Source: Propionibacteriaceae bacterium
Lineage (GTDB): Bacteria > Actinomycetota > Actinomycetes > Propionibacteriales > Propionibacteriaceae
Direction: 5' to 3'
Length of the DNA: 8,725 nucleotides
Assembly: GCA_031265725.1 (NCBI GenBank)
Contig: JAISCH010000094.1
Location: 1-8,725, forward strand
Below are positions 1-7,300 of the stretch, piece by piece (the first letter of the stretch is position 1; the number at the start of each line of letters is the position of its first letter). The notes beneath the pieces are model-generated. The model did not search any database, was not told the origin of the DNA, and saw only the letters and a list, made by a program, of their open reading frames with translations. Both the position numbers and the translations under genes were made by a program.

Positions 1-108
1 ACCCCCTTCAACCCCCGCACTCACTGCGTTCGCCACTCGGCCGCCATTAGGTCGCCACAAGGTGCTCTCACTTCACCGTGAGCGACGGGTAGGTATTAGG
101 ATCGTCGC
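1..108. other. Non-coding leader upstream of the CDP-alcohol transferase gene
   Basis: No convincing coding sequence is visible on either strand. A small hairpin can form from CTCAC (67-71) and GTGAG (78-82) with a six-base loop. The in-frame GTG at 78 cannot start the downstream gene because a TAG follows four codons later. The promoter of the 109 gene should lie here. Any gene to the left of the window is not visible. Confidence 0.6.
97..102 (+). promoter_or_regulatory. Candidate -10 element TAGGAT (possible leaderless start)
   Basis: TAGGAT fits the TANNNT form of actinobacterial housekeeping -10 elements and ends exactly 6 nt before the ATG at 109, the spacing expected if transcription begins at the start codon. 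No clear -35 is visible (TTCACC at 72-77 is the nearest, 19 nt away). The overlapping AGGA (98-101) could instead be a weak ribosome-binding site 7 nt from the ATG. The two readings cannot be separated from sequence. Confidence 0.35.
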
Positions 109-918
109 ATGACTCATGACTCGGCGGGCTATCCGAAATCTTATGCTGAATTCGTTGAGGTCACGCATCCGGTTGACATCATGGGTCGGGTCAATGCTGA
201 GCATTGGACTGGACGGCTCTATCTGCGGCATATCTCGCCGTTCCTCTCTATGCCGCTGCTACGTACTTCGGTGACTCCGAATCAGGTCACTGGAGCGTTC
301 ATCTTTATCGGCTTGCTGATCGGCCCCTGCTATCTGATTCCAGGGATCGCCGGGCCGATAGCGGCTGCGTTGGTCTCCCAGTTTCATGGGCTGGTCGATT
401 GCGTGGACGGGGAGATAGCCCGCTGGAAAAGGCAATTCTCTCCAGCGGGGAACTTGCTCGACTCGTTGGGACATTTCAGCGCTGAGGCGCTCATCCCGCT
501 CTTCATCGGGCTGCGGGCCAGTGATCTCTTCGGCAGCCAGCCCGACTTGCTCTGGGGCCTTTTGGGCGCGATCACCGGCATGTTGGTGCTCTACCGGAAA
601 TCAGTCAACCAGATCGTCCAGGTGTCGCTGGCCAAGGCTGGGTTGCCGCTGATGCGCGACTCCTCGGAAATGCGCGATACCTCCGCTTCGCTGCTGCGCC
701 GGTTGCGTCAAATCGTCCGGCATCTGCCGATCCAGCGGATCAGCCACTCGGTCGAGTCCACCCTGGTGGCGCTGGCCGCTGGCATCGTCGGCCTCTTCGT
801 CGGAGACGTGCTCGCCTTCCGTTGGCTGGTCGCCATCCTCGCCCCGCTGACCTTGCTGATCACCACCCTGTTCACCATCCAAGCCGCGCTGTCTAAGCGG
901 TTGCGGCCAGCTAGTTGA
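109..918 (+). CDS. CDP-alcohol phosphatidyltransferase family membrane protein
   Basis: The family joins a CDP-activated alcohol or diacylglycerol to a second alcohol in the membrane, releasing CMP. The 269-residue protein has the TPNQVT segment (56-61), then the signature D97-x2-D100-G101-x2-A104-R105-x8-G114-x3-D118-x3. Hydrophobic stretches at about 62-90, 124-140, 147-162, 217-233 and 236-258 fit a polytopic enzyme. The last signature position, normally Asp and thought to act as the catalytic base, is His122 (codon CAT at 472-474), so the reaction may be atypical or the protein a subfamily variant. The substrate cannot be named. The start is the first ATG after an upstream in-frame stop. 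The gene converges on the glycosyltransferase gene with a 27-bp gap. Family assignment is firm, the exact product is not. Confidence 0.88.
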   Translation: MTHDSAGYPKSYAEFVEVTHPVDIMGRVNAEHWTGRLYLRHISPFLSMPLLRTSVTPNQVTGAFIFIGLLIGPCYLIPGIAGPIAAALVSQFHGLVDCVDGEIARWKRQFSPAGNLLDSLGHFSAEALIPLFIGLRASDLFGSQPDLLWGLLGAITGMLVLYRKSVNQIVQVSLAKAGLPLMRDSSEMRDTSASLLRRLRQIVRHLPIQRISHSVESTLVALAAGIVGLFVGDVLAFRWLVAILAPLTLLITTLFTIQAALSKRLRPAS

Positions 919-942
919 ACCCAAGCCGGGCGTCGGCTCAAC
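914..942. terminator. Possible bidirectional hairpin between convergent genes
   Basis: GTTGA (914-918) pairs with TCAAC (938-942). Inside, GCCG (924-927) pairs with CGGC (933-936), leaving an asymmetric internal loop. The hairpin overlaps the stop codon of the transferase gene and lies just beyond the glycosyltransferase stop on the other strand. No T-tract follows in either direction, so this is weak support only. Confidence 0.3.
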
Positions 943-945
943 CTC

Positions 946-1821
946 TCAAAAAATCGGTGGGCGACCTAACCGAACTAACTGCCAGACGGTGCTCCAACGG
1001 ATCGGCTTTCTTGGGCCGGGGTCGGTCTGCCAGCCTTGGCGGAAGCCGCTGAACCACACTTTGAGCGGGGCCAGTTTTCGCACTCGGGCGATGGTCGCGG
1101 CGGCCCAGACCAGGCAGTAGGCCGGGACGAAGACGGCGGGGAGATTGCGCCGGGCCACCCAGACCCGGTTACGCGAATTGGTGCGATAGAAGTTGTCATG
1201 GCGAGACGGCGGGGTGGCCGGATGGAACGCCACGATGGAGGGCTCGTAACGAATCCGCCAACCGGCGTCCAGCAGCCGAAACGCCAGATCAATGCCCTCA
1301 TGGGCGAAGAAGAAGTCGCCGGGCCAACCGCCCACTTCCTCAAACGCGGAACGGCGGATCATGCAGAGTGCTTCCCAGAAGACGGCCACATCGCCACCCT
1401 CGTCAGCGGCCGACGCGCGAATACGCGGCACCCAGCGGCGCGGGCTGGGCCGCCCCAACGGATCGACGCCGCGCGGCTGGCACACCGCCACCTTGGGATC
1501 ATCGAAGACTCGGGTCATCCGGGCCAGAATGTCGTTTTCCGGCAGCGCGGCGTCGTCGTCGTAGAAGAAGATGAACTCGCCTTTCGCCACGTCAGCCCCG
1601 ATATTGCGCCCCTCCGGGACTCCGACATTCTGCGACAGGGTTACCGTGCGCACCCAGTCCGGCAGCCCCTCCGGCCTCCAGCCATTGCCGACCAACACCA
1701 CATCGAGTCGCACGCCGGTTTGGCCGTGCAGCGTCTCCAGAGCGTGAGCCAAATCGGCAGCACGATTACCCATCGACAACAGAACTACAGCAACGCTGGG
1801 ATTCTCATTCACGTCACACAT
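946..1821 (-). CDS. Family-2 glycosyltransferase (GT-A fold)
   Basis: This is probably a cytoplasmic or membrane-associated inverting sugar transferase using a nucleotide sugar. In 291 residues it shows the N-terminal Rossmann-like strand (AVVLLSMGN, 11-19), the QNVGVPEGRNIG segment (64-75) typical of rhamnosyl- and galactofuranosyl-transferase-like GT2 enzymes, the metal-binding acidic triplet YDDD (87-90), and the acceptor-side motif AHEGIDLAFRLLDAGW (173-188), with Glu175/Asp178 in the place of the usual ED pair. A hydrophobic stretch (about 229-246) may contact the membrane. The ATG start has no clear ribosome-binding site. The gene lies 45 bp downstream of the patatin gene on the same strand, so the two may be co-transcribed. 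Donor and acceptor are unknown; a surface glycan or glycolipid is a guess. Confidence 0.87.
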   Translation of the reverse strand: MCDVNENPSVAVVLLSMGNRAADLAHALETLHGQTGVRLDVVLVGNGWRPEGLPDWVRTVTLSQNVGVPEGRNIGADVAKGEFIFFYDDDAALPENDILARMTRVFDDPKVAVCQPRGVDPLGRPSPRRWVPRIRASAADEGGDVAVFWEALCMIRRSAFEEVGGWPGDFFFAHEGIDLAFRLLDAGWRIRYEPSIVAFHPATPPSRHDNFYRTNSRNRVWVARRNLPAVFVPAYCLVWAAATIARVRKLAPLKVWFSGFRQGWQTDPGPRKPIRWSTVWQLVRLGRPPIF

Positions 1822-1866
1822 TATGCCAGTGCCGTCCGGCTAATTTGAAGCCGTAATGGCTAATGG

Positions 1867-2766
1867 TCAGACCATTTCTAGGAATTCCCGCCACCGGGGC
1901 AACTCACGCTGGGCTTGGGCCAGGCCGTCGTCGTAGCTGGCCTGTAATTTGGCCACCTCCACGGTTGAATTGCTCACCATCATCCGTTCTGGAATGAACA
2001 GACACGCTTCGCCGGAGCTTTGCAGGTCGAACAACTCCTCCCTGGTCCGGTTGTAATTCTTCCAACGCTCGTTGACCGCCTCGGCCACCGCTGGAAACTT
2101 GCGGAACCAGGCCCGGAACAGCCACGGCCACTTATTCGGCTCCTTGCGATACTCCCGTTCCCGGCTCATCACCACAAAAAAGCGGGTGAACCCGGCCGCG
2201 CGAGCCGCGTCGATGGCAAAGCCCCCGCACGGCCCGAGCGCGCCGTCCACATAGGTGCGTCCGTCGATCTCCACCGGAGGCATCAGAATCGGCATCGTGG
2301 AGGAGGCCCGCACCCGGCGCATCAACGCTGGCAGGGTGGCCAAGTCGTCCTTGGTCCAGTAGACGCTCTGGCCGGTATCGCACTCGAAGGAACCGATCCG
2401 GCACTGGGCCGGATTGGCGGCGAAGGTGCCGAAGTCGAAAGGCAGGGCTTGGCCCGGCCCGCCGGTCTCCTCGTAGATGTAATGGGCGTTGAACCAGCCC
2501 TTGCCTTGCAGAAAAGTCCAGACACTGCCGAAATTCGGATCGGCGGCGAATTCCACGAAGGACAGCTTCGCCCGTCGGGAGTCCCTGGACAGATAGTTGA
2601 CCGTGCAACTCGACCCGGCGGAGATACCGGCCACAAAATCGAAATGGATGCCCGCCTCCAACAGCGTGCTGACCACCCCGGCAGAATGGGCGACCCGCAT
2701 CCCGCCGCCCTCGAAAATCAGCGCGACATCAGTCACATTGCTGGCCAACTCGCCTCTCTCGTCCAT
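1867..2766 (-). CDS. Patatin-like phospholipase (YjjU-like)
   Basis: This is a predicted acyl-ester hydrolase (lysophospholipase/phospholipase A type) with a Ser-Asp dyad. In 299 residues it shows the oxyanion-hole loop EGGGMR (19-24), the nucleophile elbow GISAG (47-51, Ser49), and the second dyad element DGA (Asp174). The region after about residue 205, ending in a Lys/Arg/Glu-rich helix (YDDGLAQAQRELPRWREF), resembles the C-terminal extension of E. coli YjjU-type proteins. No signal peptide is visible, so it is probably cytosolic, acting on membrane lipids. All catalytic residues are present, so it should be active. It is the first gene of a minus-strand pair with the glycosyltransferase and is divergent from the cysteine hydrolase. 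There is no good ribosome-binding site before the ATG, but a -10-like hexamer lies 6 nt upstream. Confidence 0.9.
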   Translation of the reverse strand: MDERGELASNVTDVALIFEGGGMRVAHSAGVVSTLLEAGIHFDFVAGISAGSSCTVNYLSRDSRRAKLSFVEFAADPNFGSVWTFLQGKGWFNAHYIYEETGGPGQALPFDFGTFAANPAQCRIGSFECDTGQSVYWTKDDLATLPALMRRVRASSTMPILMPPVEIDGRTYVDGALGPCGGFAIDAARAAGFTRFFVVMSREREYRKEPNKWPWLFRAWFRKFPAVAEAVNERWKNYNRTREELFDLQSSGEACLFIPERMMVSNSTVEVAKLQASYDDGLAQAQRELPRWREFLEMV

Positions 2767-2772
2767 TGGCCC

Positions 2773-2778
2773 AGATTA
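2773..2778 (-). promoter_or_regulatory. Candidate -10 element TAATCT of the patatin gene (possible leaderless start)
   Basis: On the minus strand TAATCT is followed by six bases (GGGCCA) and then the ATG at 2766. It fits TANNNT and has leaderless spacing. A poor -35 candidate (ATTTGT) lies 16 nt upstream. No purine-rich ribosome-binding site is present in the interval, which favours the leaderless reading. Confidence 0.4.
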
Positions 2779-2850
2779 GCAATACCGCCGCCGAACAAAT
2801 GCGCGGTTTCTGACGCTGGAATCTGATTGCCGGAAAGCCCTTGCAAAAGC

Positions 2851-2866
2851 TGGGCCATATGGCACA
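2851..2866. promoter_or_regulatory. Imperfect 16-bp palindrome, candidate operator
   Basis: TGgGCCATATGGCaCA has a perfect 10-bp core (GCCATATGGC, 2854-2863) flanked by TG/CA arms after one mismatched pair. It lies in the 138-bp region between the divergent patatin and cysteine hydrolase genes, 39 bp before the hydrolase ATG. TTGCAA at 2841-2846 is a possible -35, but I see no matching -10. The regulator is unknown. Confidence 0.3.
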
Positions 2867-2904
2867 GTGATAACAACCACAGAGGCAACTAGAAAGGTAA
2901 GCTC

Positions 2905-3537
2905 ATGGACCCAAAGACCACCGGCCTCGTCCTCATCGAATTCCAGAACGACTTCGTCACCGAAGGCGGCTCTCTGCACGACGCCGTGGCCCCCGTCATG
3001 GCATCGACCGATATGTTGAACCACGCCATCTTGGCCGCTGACGCGATTCGCGCCGCTGGTGGCCAAGTCTTCTACCAACCCATAGTCTTCGCTCCCGGCT
3101 ACAACGAGATCACCGACCACCCCTACGGCATCCTGGCTGGCGTGGTGGCGTCGAATTCCTTCGTCAAGGGCGGCTGGGGCGCTGAGATCGCCGACCCGAT
3201 AAAGCCAAAAGACGGCGACATCGTGCTGGAGGGCAAGCGCGGACTGGACGCATTCGGCTCGGCGAATATCGACTTCGTGCTCCGCTCCAAAGGCATCCGC
3301 ACGGTGGTGCTGGCGGGATTCCTAACCAATTGCTGCGTCGAGTCCACCATGCGCACTGCCTACGAGAAGGGTTTCGAGGTCATCACGCTCACTGACGCGG
3401 TGGCCGCGACCAGCCAGGAAGAGCATGACAACGCCATCAAATATGACTATCCGATGTTCTCCAAGCCGATGACCACCACCGAGTGCATCGAAGCGCTGCA
3501 AGGCGCGCAGGTGGCCGACACCTCTCGCGGATACTGA
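2905..3537 (+). CDS. Isochorismatase-family cysteine hydrolase
   Basis: The family hydrolyses amide, imide or vinyl-ether bonds through a Cys-Asp-Lys triad; members include nicotinamidases, N-carbamoyl amidohydrolases and isochorismatases. In this 210-residue protein the triad is Asp16 (EFQNDF), Lys111 (EGKRGLDAF) and Cys144 in TNCCVEST, the second Cys being the one aligned with the usual nucleophile. The downstream TLTDAVAATS segment is also typical. Full length suggests an active cytosolic enzyme. Substrate cannot be read from sequence: the metal-binding His pattern of nicotinamidases is not obvious, and no siderophore genes are nearby to suggest isochorismate. A good ribosome-binding site (AGAAAGG, 2891-2897) lies 7 nt before the ATG. 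The gene is divergent from the patatin gene, convergent with tetR, and appears to be a single-gene unit. Confidence 0.9.
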   Translation: MDPKTTGLVLIEFQNDFVTEGGSLHDAVAPVMASTDMLNHAILAADAIRAAGGQVFYQPIVFAPGYNEITDHPYGILAGVVASNSFVKGGWGAEIADPIKPKDGDIVLEGKRGLDAFGSANIDFVLRSKGIRTVVLAGFLTNCCVESTMRTAYEKGFEVITLTDAVAATSQEEHDNAIKYDYPMFSKPMTTTECIEALQGAQVADTSRGY

Positions 3538-3571
3538 ACGCGGCGGGTTCGCTGATCCCGGGCCACGAGCG

Positions 3572-4255
3572 TCAGCCGTCGGCCAGCAGGGCGTCTCGAG
3601 ATTGGCGGGCTTGGGCGTAGATGGAGGAGAGGTCGCTGTTCGGGGTCTCTGCCCAGACGTCCAGGGCGACTCTGACGGATGCCATCACCAGTTCTACCAG
3701 CAGACCGGCGGAAAGCTGGTCGGCTAGCCCATTCGGCAACTGAGATTTTGCCTTTGCTGAAGAAGGCTGGTTTTGCTCACTTGGAGTTTCCGTTATAGAG
3801 CTGGCCAGGTGGTCTTTGATACGTTTGCGGGCCAGTTGGACGAGTTGCTGCTCCCAACCGGCGAGAGCCGTCCGCAAGTCGGGGTCCTGACTGGTCAACT
3901 GCCGGAAGGTCCGGTAGTCCGCAGCGGTGGTCGCGTCCATCGCCTCGCCGTAATCATCAATGGCGTGCTGGATGCCCAACTCCAGATCGCGCAGGATTTC
4001 GGGCAGTGTGTTGCCGACGAGTGGAAAGGACAAGATGAGTTGTTCCAGATCCGGAAACCAGTCGAAGACCAACTCGCTCTTGGAGGCGAAGTAGCGGAAA
4101 ACGGTACGGGATGAGACGCCAGCGGCCCGGGCCACCTCCTCGATGGTGGTCTGCTTATAGCCCTGGGTGCTGAAGAGCCGAAGCGCGGCATCAGCGATCT
4201 CCCGCAGGGTTTGATTGCGGCGGCGCTCCCGGAGAGTGGACAGGGTTTGCTGCAT
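3572..4255 (-). CDS. TetR/AcrR-family transcriptional regulator
   Basis: This is a predicted dimeric repressor, probably of the divergent exporter and of itself. From the ATG it has 227 residues: a basic N-terminus, a TetR_N domain at about 17-63 with the helix-turn-helix TIEEVARAAGVSSRTVFRYF (37-56), then an all-helical ligand domain. The part containing RTFRQLTSQDPDLRTAL resembles MftR-like C-terminal domains. The ligand is unknown. Residues 151-176 form a polar Ser/Gln/Pro/Lys-rich stretch whose DNA (3728-3805) is AT-richer than its surroundings, probably a flexible loop. A TTG at 4258 would add one residue. ATG at 4255 is preferred because GAGGAG (4264-4269) lies 8 nt upstream. The gene head faces the mmpL gene across 123 bp holding palindromic operators. 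Confidence 0.9.
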   Translation of the reverse strand: MQQTLSTLRERRRNQTLREIADAALRLFSTQGYKQTTIEEVARAAGVSSRTVFRYFASKSELVFDWFPDLEQLILSFPLVGNTLPEILRDLELGIQHAIDDYGEAMDATTAADYRTFRQLTSQDPDLRTALAGWEQQLVQLARKRIKDHLASSITETPSEQNQPSSAKAKSQLPNGLADQLSAGLLVELVMASVRVALDVWAETPNSDLSSIYAQARQSRDALLADG

Positions 4256-4318
4256 CAACGCTTCTCCTCTCGGTGCTGGAAACCTTGGCTACCAGCCTAG
4301 CGGGTGCCGATTTGTCAT

Positions 4319-4346
4319 AGTATGACATAATGTCAGAAACTGTCAG
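4319..4346 (-). promoter_or_regulatory. Candidate tetR promoter
   Basis: Read on the minus strand, CTGACA (4341-4346) as -35 is followed after 16 nt by CATACT (4319-4324) as -10. Transcription would start near 4312, giving a leader of about 57 nt before the tetR ATG. Both boxes fall within the operator palindromes, fitting autorepression. Confidence 0.4.
4323..4331 (+). promoter_or_regulatory. Candidate extended -10 promoter of the MMPL gene
   Basis: TGACATAAT matches the extended -10 form TGN-TATAAT with one change in the hexamer. A start near 4338 would leave about 41 nt of leader. The upstream sequence (4303-4308) is not a good -35, consistent with an extended -10 type. The element is embedded in the first two operator palindromes, so a bound repressor would block it. 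Confidence 0.45.
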
Positions 4347-4378
4347 TTATTGAAACCATCACTGGAGAGGCCCGCTGA

Positions 4379-7300
4379 ATGGCCACGTTGTTGTATCGTC
4401 TCGGAACTTGGTCTGCCCGCCATGCCTGGAGCGTGGTGTTGGCCTGGCTGCTGATCCTGGGCGGCGCAGTGGCGACTGGCACCACATTGATGCGGCCGTT
4501 CACGACGAGTATCACCGTACCGGGGGCTGAGTTCCAAGAAGTTGTCGACGACCTGCAGGAGGCCCTGCCGGAAGCCGCCGGCGGATCGTCATCGGTGGTG
4601 TTCTCGACCACGGACGGCGCACCGTTCACCCCAGCGCAGGAAGCCGCGATCAAGGGCTTGCTGGCCGACTGGGAGGCCATTGCCCAGGTGGACTCGGTCA
4701 TCGACCCATTCGAGTCGCAACGGGAATTGGACGACGCCGCGTCCAAGATTGTCGACGGTCGCACGGAGCTTGCCGACGGCAAGCGCGAGATCGAGGAGAA
4801 CGCAGTCAAACTGGCTGACGGCCTGCAGAAGCTGGCCGATGGCAGGGAGGAATTGGAGACCAACGCCGCCAAACTCATCGACGGCGAGCAGGAGTTGAAC
4901 AAGGGCCAGGACGAGTTGAACGCGGGCCGCAAAGAACTGAACACCAACGCCGCCAAGCTGACTGACGGGCTGAAAAAGCTGAAGGAAGCGCAGCAGAAGC
5001 TGGACGCCGGGAAAGCGGAGTTGGAAGCCGGTGCCGCCCAGATCGAGGCTGGCCTGGCCCAAGTGGAAGCCCAGGAAACGGGGCTGGCGGCGGGCCAGCA
5101 ACAACTCGACCAGGCCCGGGCTGAGTTGACCGCAGGTAGTCAGCAAGTCCAAGCCGGATTGGCCCAGTTGAAGAACGGCATCACCCAGCTCAAGGCCCAA
5201 ATCGCCGCTTTGACCGACCAGTATGGCGCGGACTCGGCTGAGGTAGCACAGGTCCGCGAACAACTTTCCGGGCTGAAAGCCCAGCGCGAAGAGTTGAAGG
5301 GGCAGGCCGCCCAACTGGAGGCGGGCGCGGCCCAACTGGACGCGCAACAGGCCCAACTGGACGCGGGCGCGCAGCAATTGGCGGGTGCCCGAGCGGAGCT
5401 TGAGCAGGCCAAGGCACAAATCGACGCCGGCCGCGCCGAACTCGCCGCTGGGCAGGCGGCCATCGACGCCAACTTGAAGAAACTGACCTCCGGACAGGCC
5501 CAACTCAATGCCGGACGGAAGGAACTCAACCGGGGCCAAGCGACTATCGACGCCAACCGGAAGAAGATCAACGACGGCAAGCGGCAAATCGCTGACGGAC
5601 GCATCGAACTCGCCGACGCGGAGGATGAGCTAGCCGACGGGGAGCGGAAACTCGCTGAGGGCCGCCAAGAACTGATCGACGGCGAGGCTGACCTCGTCCG
5701 GGGCGAGCGGCAGTTAGCGCTGACCACCGGGCTGCGGATGATCAGTGAGTCGGGCCAGGTCGCCGTCTCCCGGGTGTCGTTCACCACTGGCAACGAAGGA
5801 GTCACCGAAGAGACCAAGGCCGCTATCATCGCCGCCGGAGACGCCCTCGCCTCCGCTGGAATCGTGGTGGACTACGGAAAAGAAATCTCCGCCTCGTCTT
5901 TTGTTTTCAGTAGCGAGGTTCTTGGCCTGCTAGTCGCCGCAGTGGTGCTGCTGGTGATGCTCGGCTCGCTGCTGGCCGCCGGGCTGCCGCTGCTCACCGC
6001 CCTGATCGGAGTCGGCGTCGGGCTGATGGGTGTGTTGGCGGCAACGCATTGGACGGAGCTTACCGAATTCACTCCCATCCTGGCGCTGATGCTCGGCCTC
6101 GCTGTCGGCATCGACTACGCGCTCTTCCTGGTCAACCGGCACCGGCACCACTTCAGCAAAGGCACCGAACTCATCGAGTCGATAGGACTCGCCACCGGAA
6201 CCGCTGGGAACGCGGTGGTGGTGGCTGGCACGACCGTCGCCGTCGCCGTGGGCGCTTTGACCTTGACAGGCATGCCCTTCCTCGGCTGGCTGGGCATGGC
6301 CGCCGCCGTCACCATCTGCTGCGCCGTCTTGGTGTCGATCACGCTGACTCCAGCGCTGCTGCGTTTCCTCGGGCCGCGAATCCTGCCCAAGAAACGACGA
6401 CTCGCAATTGGGCAACCCACCCCAGCGGCCAAACCCCCGGTGACCAAGAAGCCTGCCGCAGTCCAAGTGCCCGCCCAGCCCCGAGGCTGGGGAGCTTTCG
6501 TCACCCGTCATCCGGTGGCGGTCATGCTCAGTGCTGCCGCAGTGCTGGCCATCATCGCCATCCCCGCCGCGAATATGCGGCTATGGCTTCCCGACGGTTC
6601 CGCTGAACCGCCGGACTCAACGGCCTATCGCAGCTATACCTTGATCGCTGACCATTTCGGCGCGGGCCAGAATGCCACCATGATCGCCGTCGCGGAAGTG
6701 CCCGCAAACCAAGCCAGGCAGTTGACTGACGACACTGCTGCCGATCTCGAACTAGCCATCGCTGAACAGCTCAGCCAGACCGCTGGGATCAGTTACGTCG
6801 TGCCCGCCATGCGCAGTGACGACAATCAGACGTTGGTATTCCAACTCGTCCCGACGACTGGGCCATCGGATGAGGCGACCGTTGAATTGGTAACCACGCT
6901 ACGGGCCAACCGATCCGCGATCATCGCCAGCACCGGCATCGCCGCACTCGGCTACGCTGGCCAGACTGTTGCCGATATCGATATCTCCGACCAATTGGCC
7001 TCCGCATTGCCGACCTATCTGGCCGTTGTGGTGGGCATCTCCCTGATCCTGTTGCTGCTGGTCTTCCGCTCGTTGCTGGTGCCACTGCTGGCGACGGCAG
7101 GCTTCCTGCTCTCGATCCTGGCCTCCTTCGGAGCCGCTGTGGCGGTCTATCAATGGGGTTGGCTGGGGCCACTGCTGGGCGTCCATCAACCCTCGCCCAT
7201 CCTCAGCTTCCTGCCCACCCTCGCTATCGGCATAACTTTCGGGCTGGCGATGGACTACCAGATGTTCCTGGTCACCGGCATGCGCGAGGCGTGGGCGCAC

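Larger units (their letters stand above)
4312..4348. promoter_or_regulatory. Overlapping palindromic operator cluster for the TetR regulator
   Basis: Three perfect odd-length palindromes overlap or adjoin: TGTCATA-G-TATGACA (4313-4327), TGACAT-A-ATGTCA (4323-4335) and AACTG-T-CAGTT (4338-4348). TGTCA/TGACA half-sites start at 4313, 4323, 4331 and 4341. The cluster lies between the divergent tetR and mmpL genes and covers candidate -10 elements for both. This strongly suggests the TetR binding site, perhaps for two dimers. Binding is inferred from position and symmetry. Confidence 0.75.

Noticed and set aside
1036..1848. Long plus-strand open frame opposite the glycosyltransferase
   Set aside because: It is antisense to a gene with clear GT2 motifs, has low-complexity Arg/Gly/His-rich translation and no recognisable domain; a frame shadow of GC-rich coding DNA.
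2020..2826. Long plus-strand open frame opposite the patatin gene
   Set aside because: It is antisense to an intact patatin gene, with a His/Pro/Gly/Arg-rich translation and no domain; it also crosses the divergent promoter region.
2841..2876. Promoter for the cysteine hydrolase with TTGCAA as -35
   Set aside because: No acceptable -10 hexamer at 16-19 nt spacing; TAACAA at 2871 is too far, so no promoter was called.
3551..3576. Possible hairpin GCTGA/TCAGC between the convergent hydrolase and tetR genes
   Set aside because: Only 5 bp of stem with a 16-nt loop and no T-tract; too weak to call a terminator.
4589..5587. A 332-residue minus-strand open frame rich in Leu/Gly/Val/Gln
   Set aside because: The length is explained by the heptad-repeat codon pattern read backwards, which rarely yields stops. 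No start signal or independent gene evidence.
6972..6987. Short palindromic run around GATATCGATATC inside the MMPL gene
   Set aside because: It encodes ordinary Ala-Asp-Ile-Asp-Ile-Ser codons within a coding region; most likely chance.
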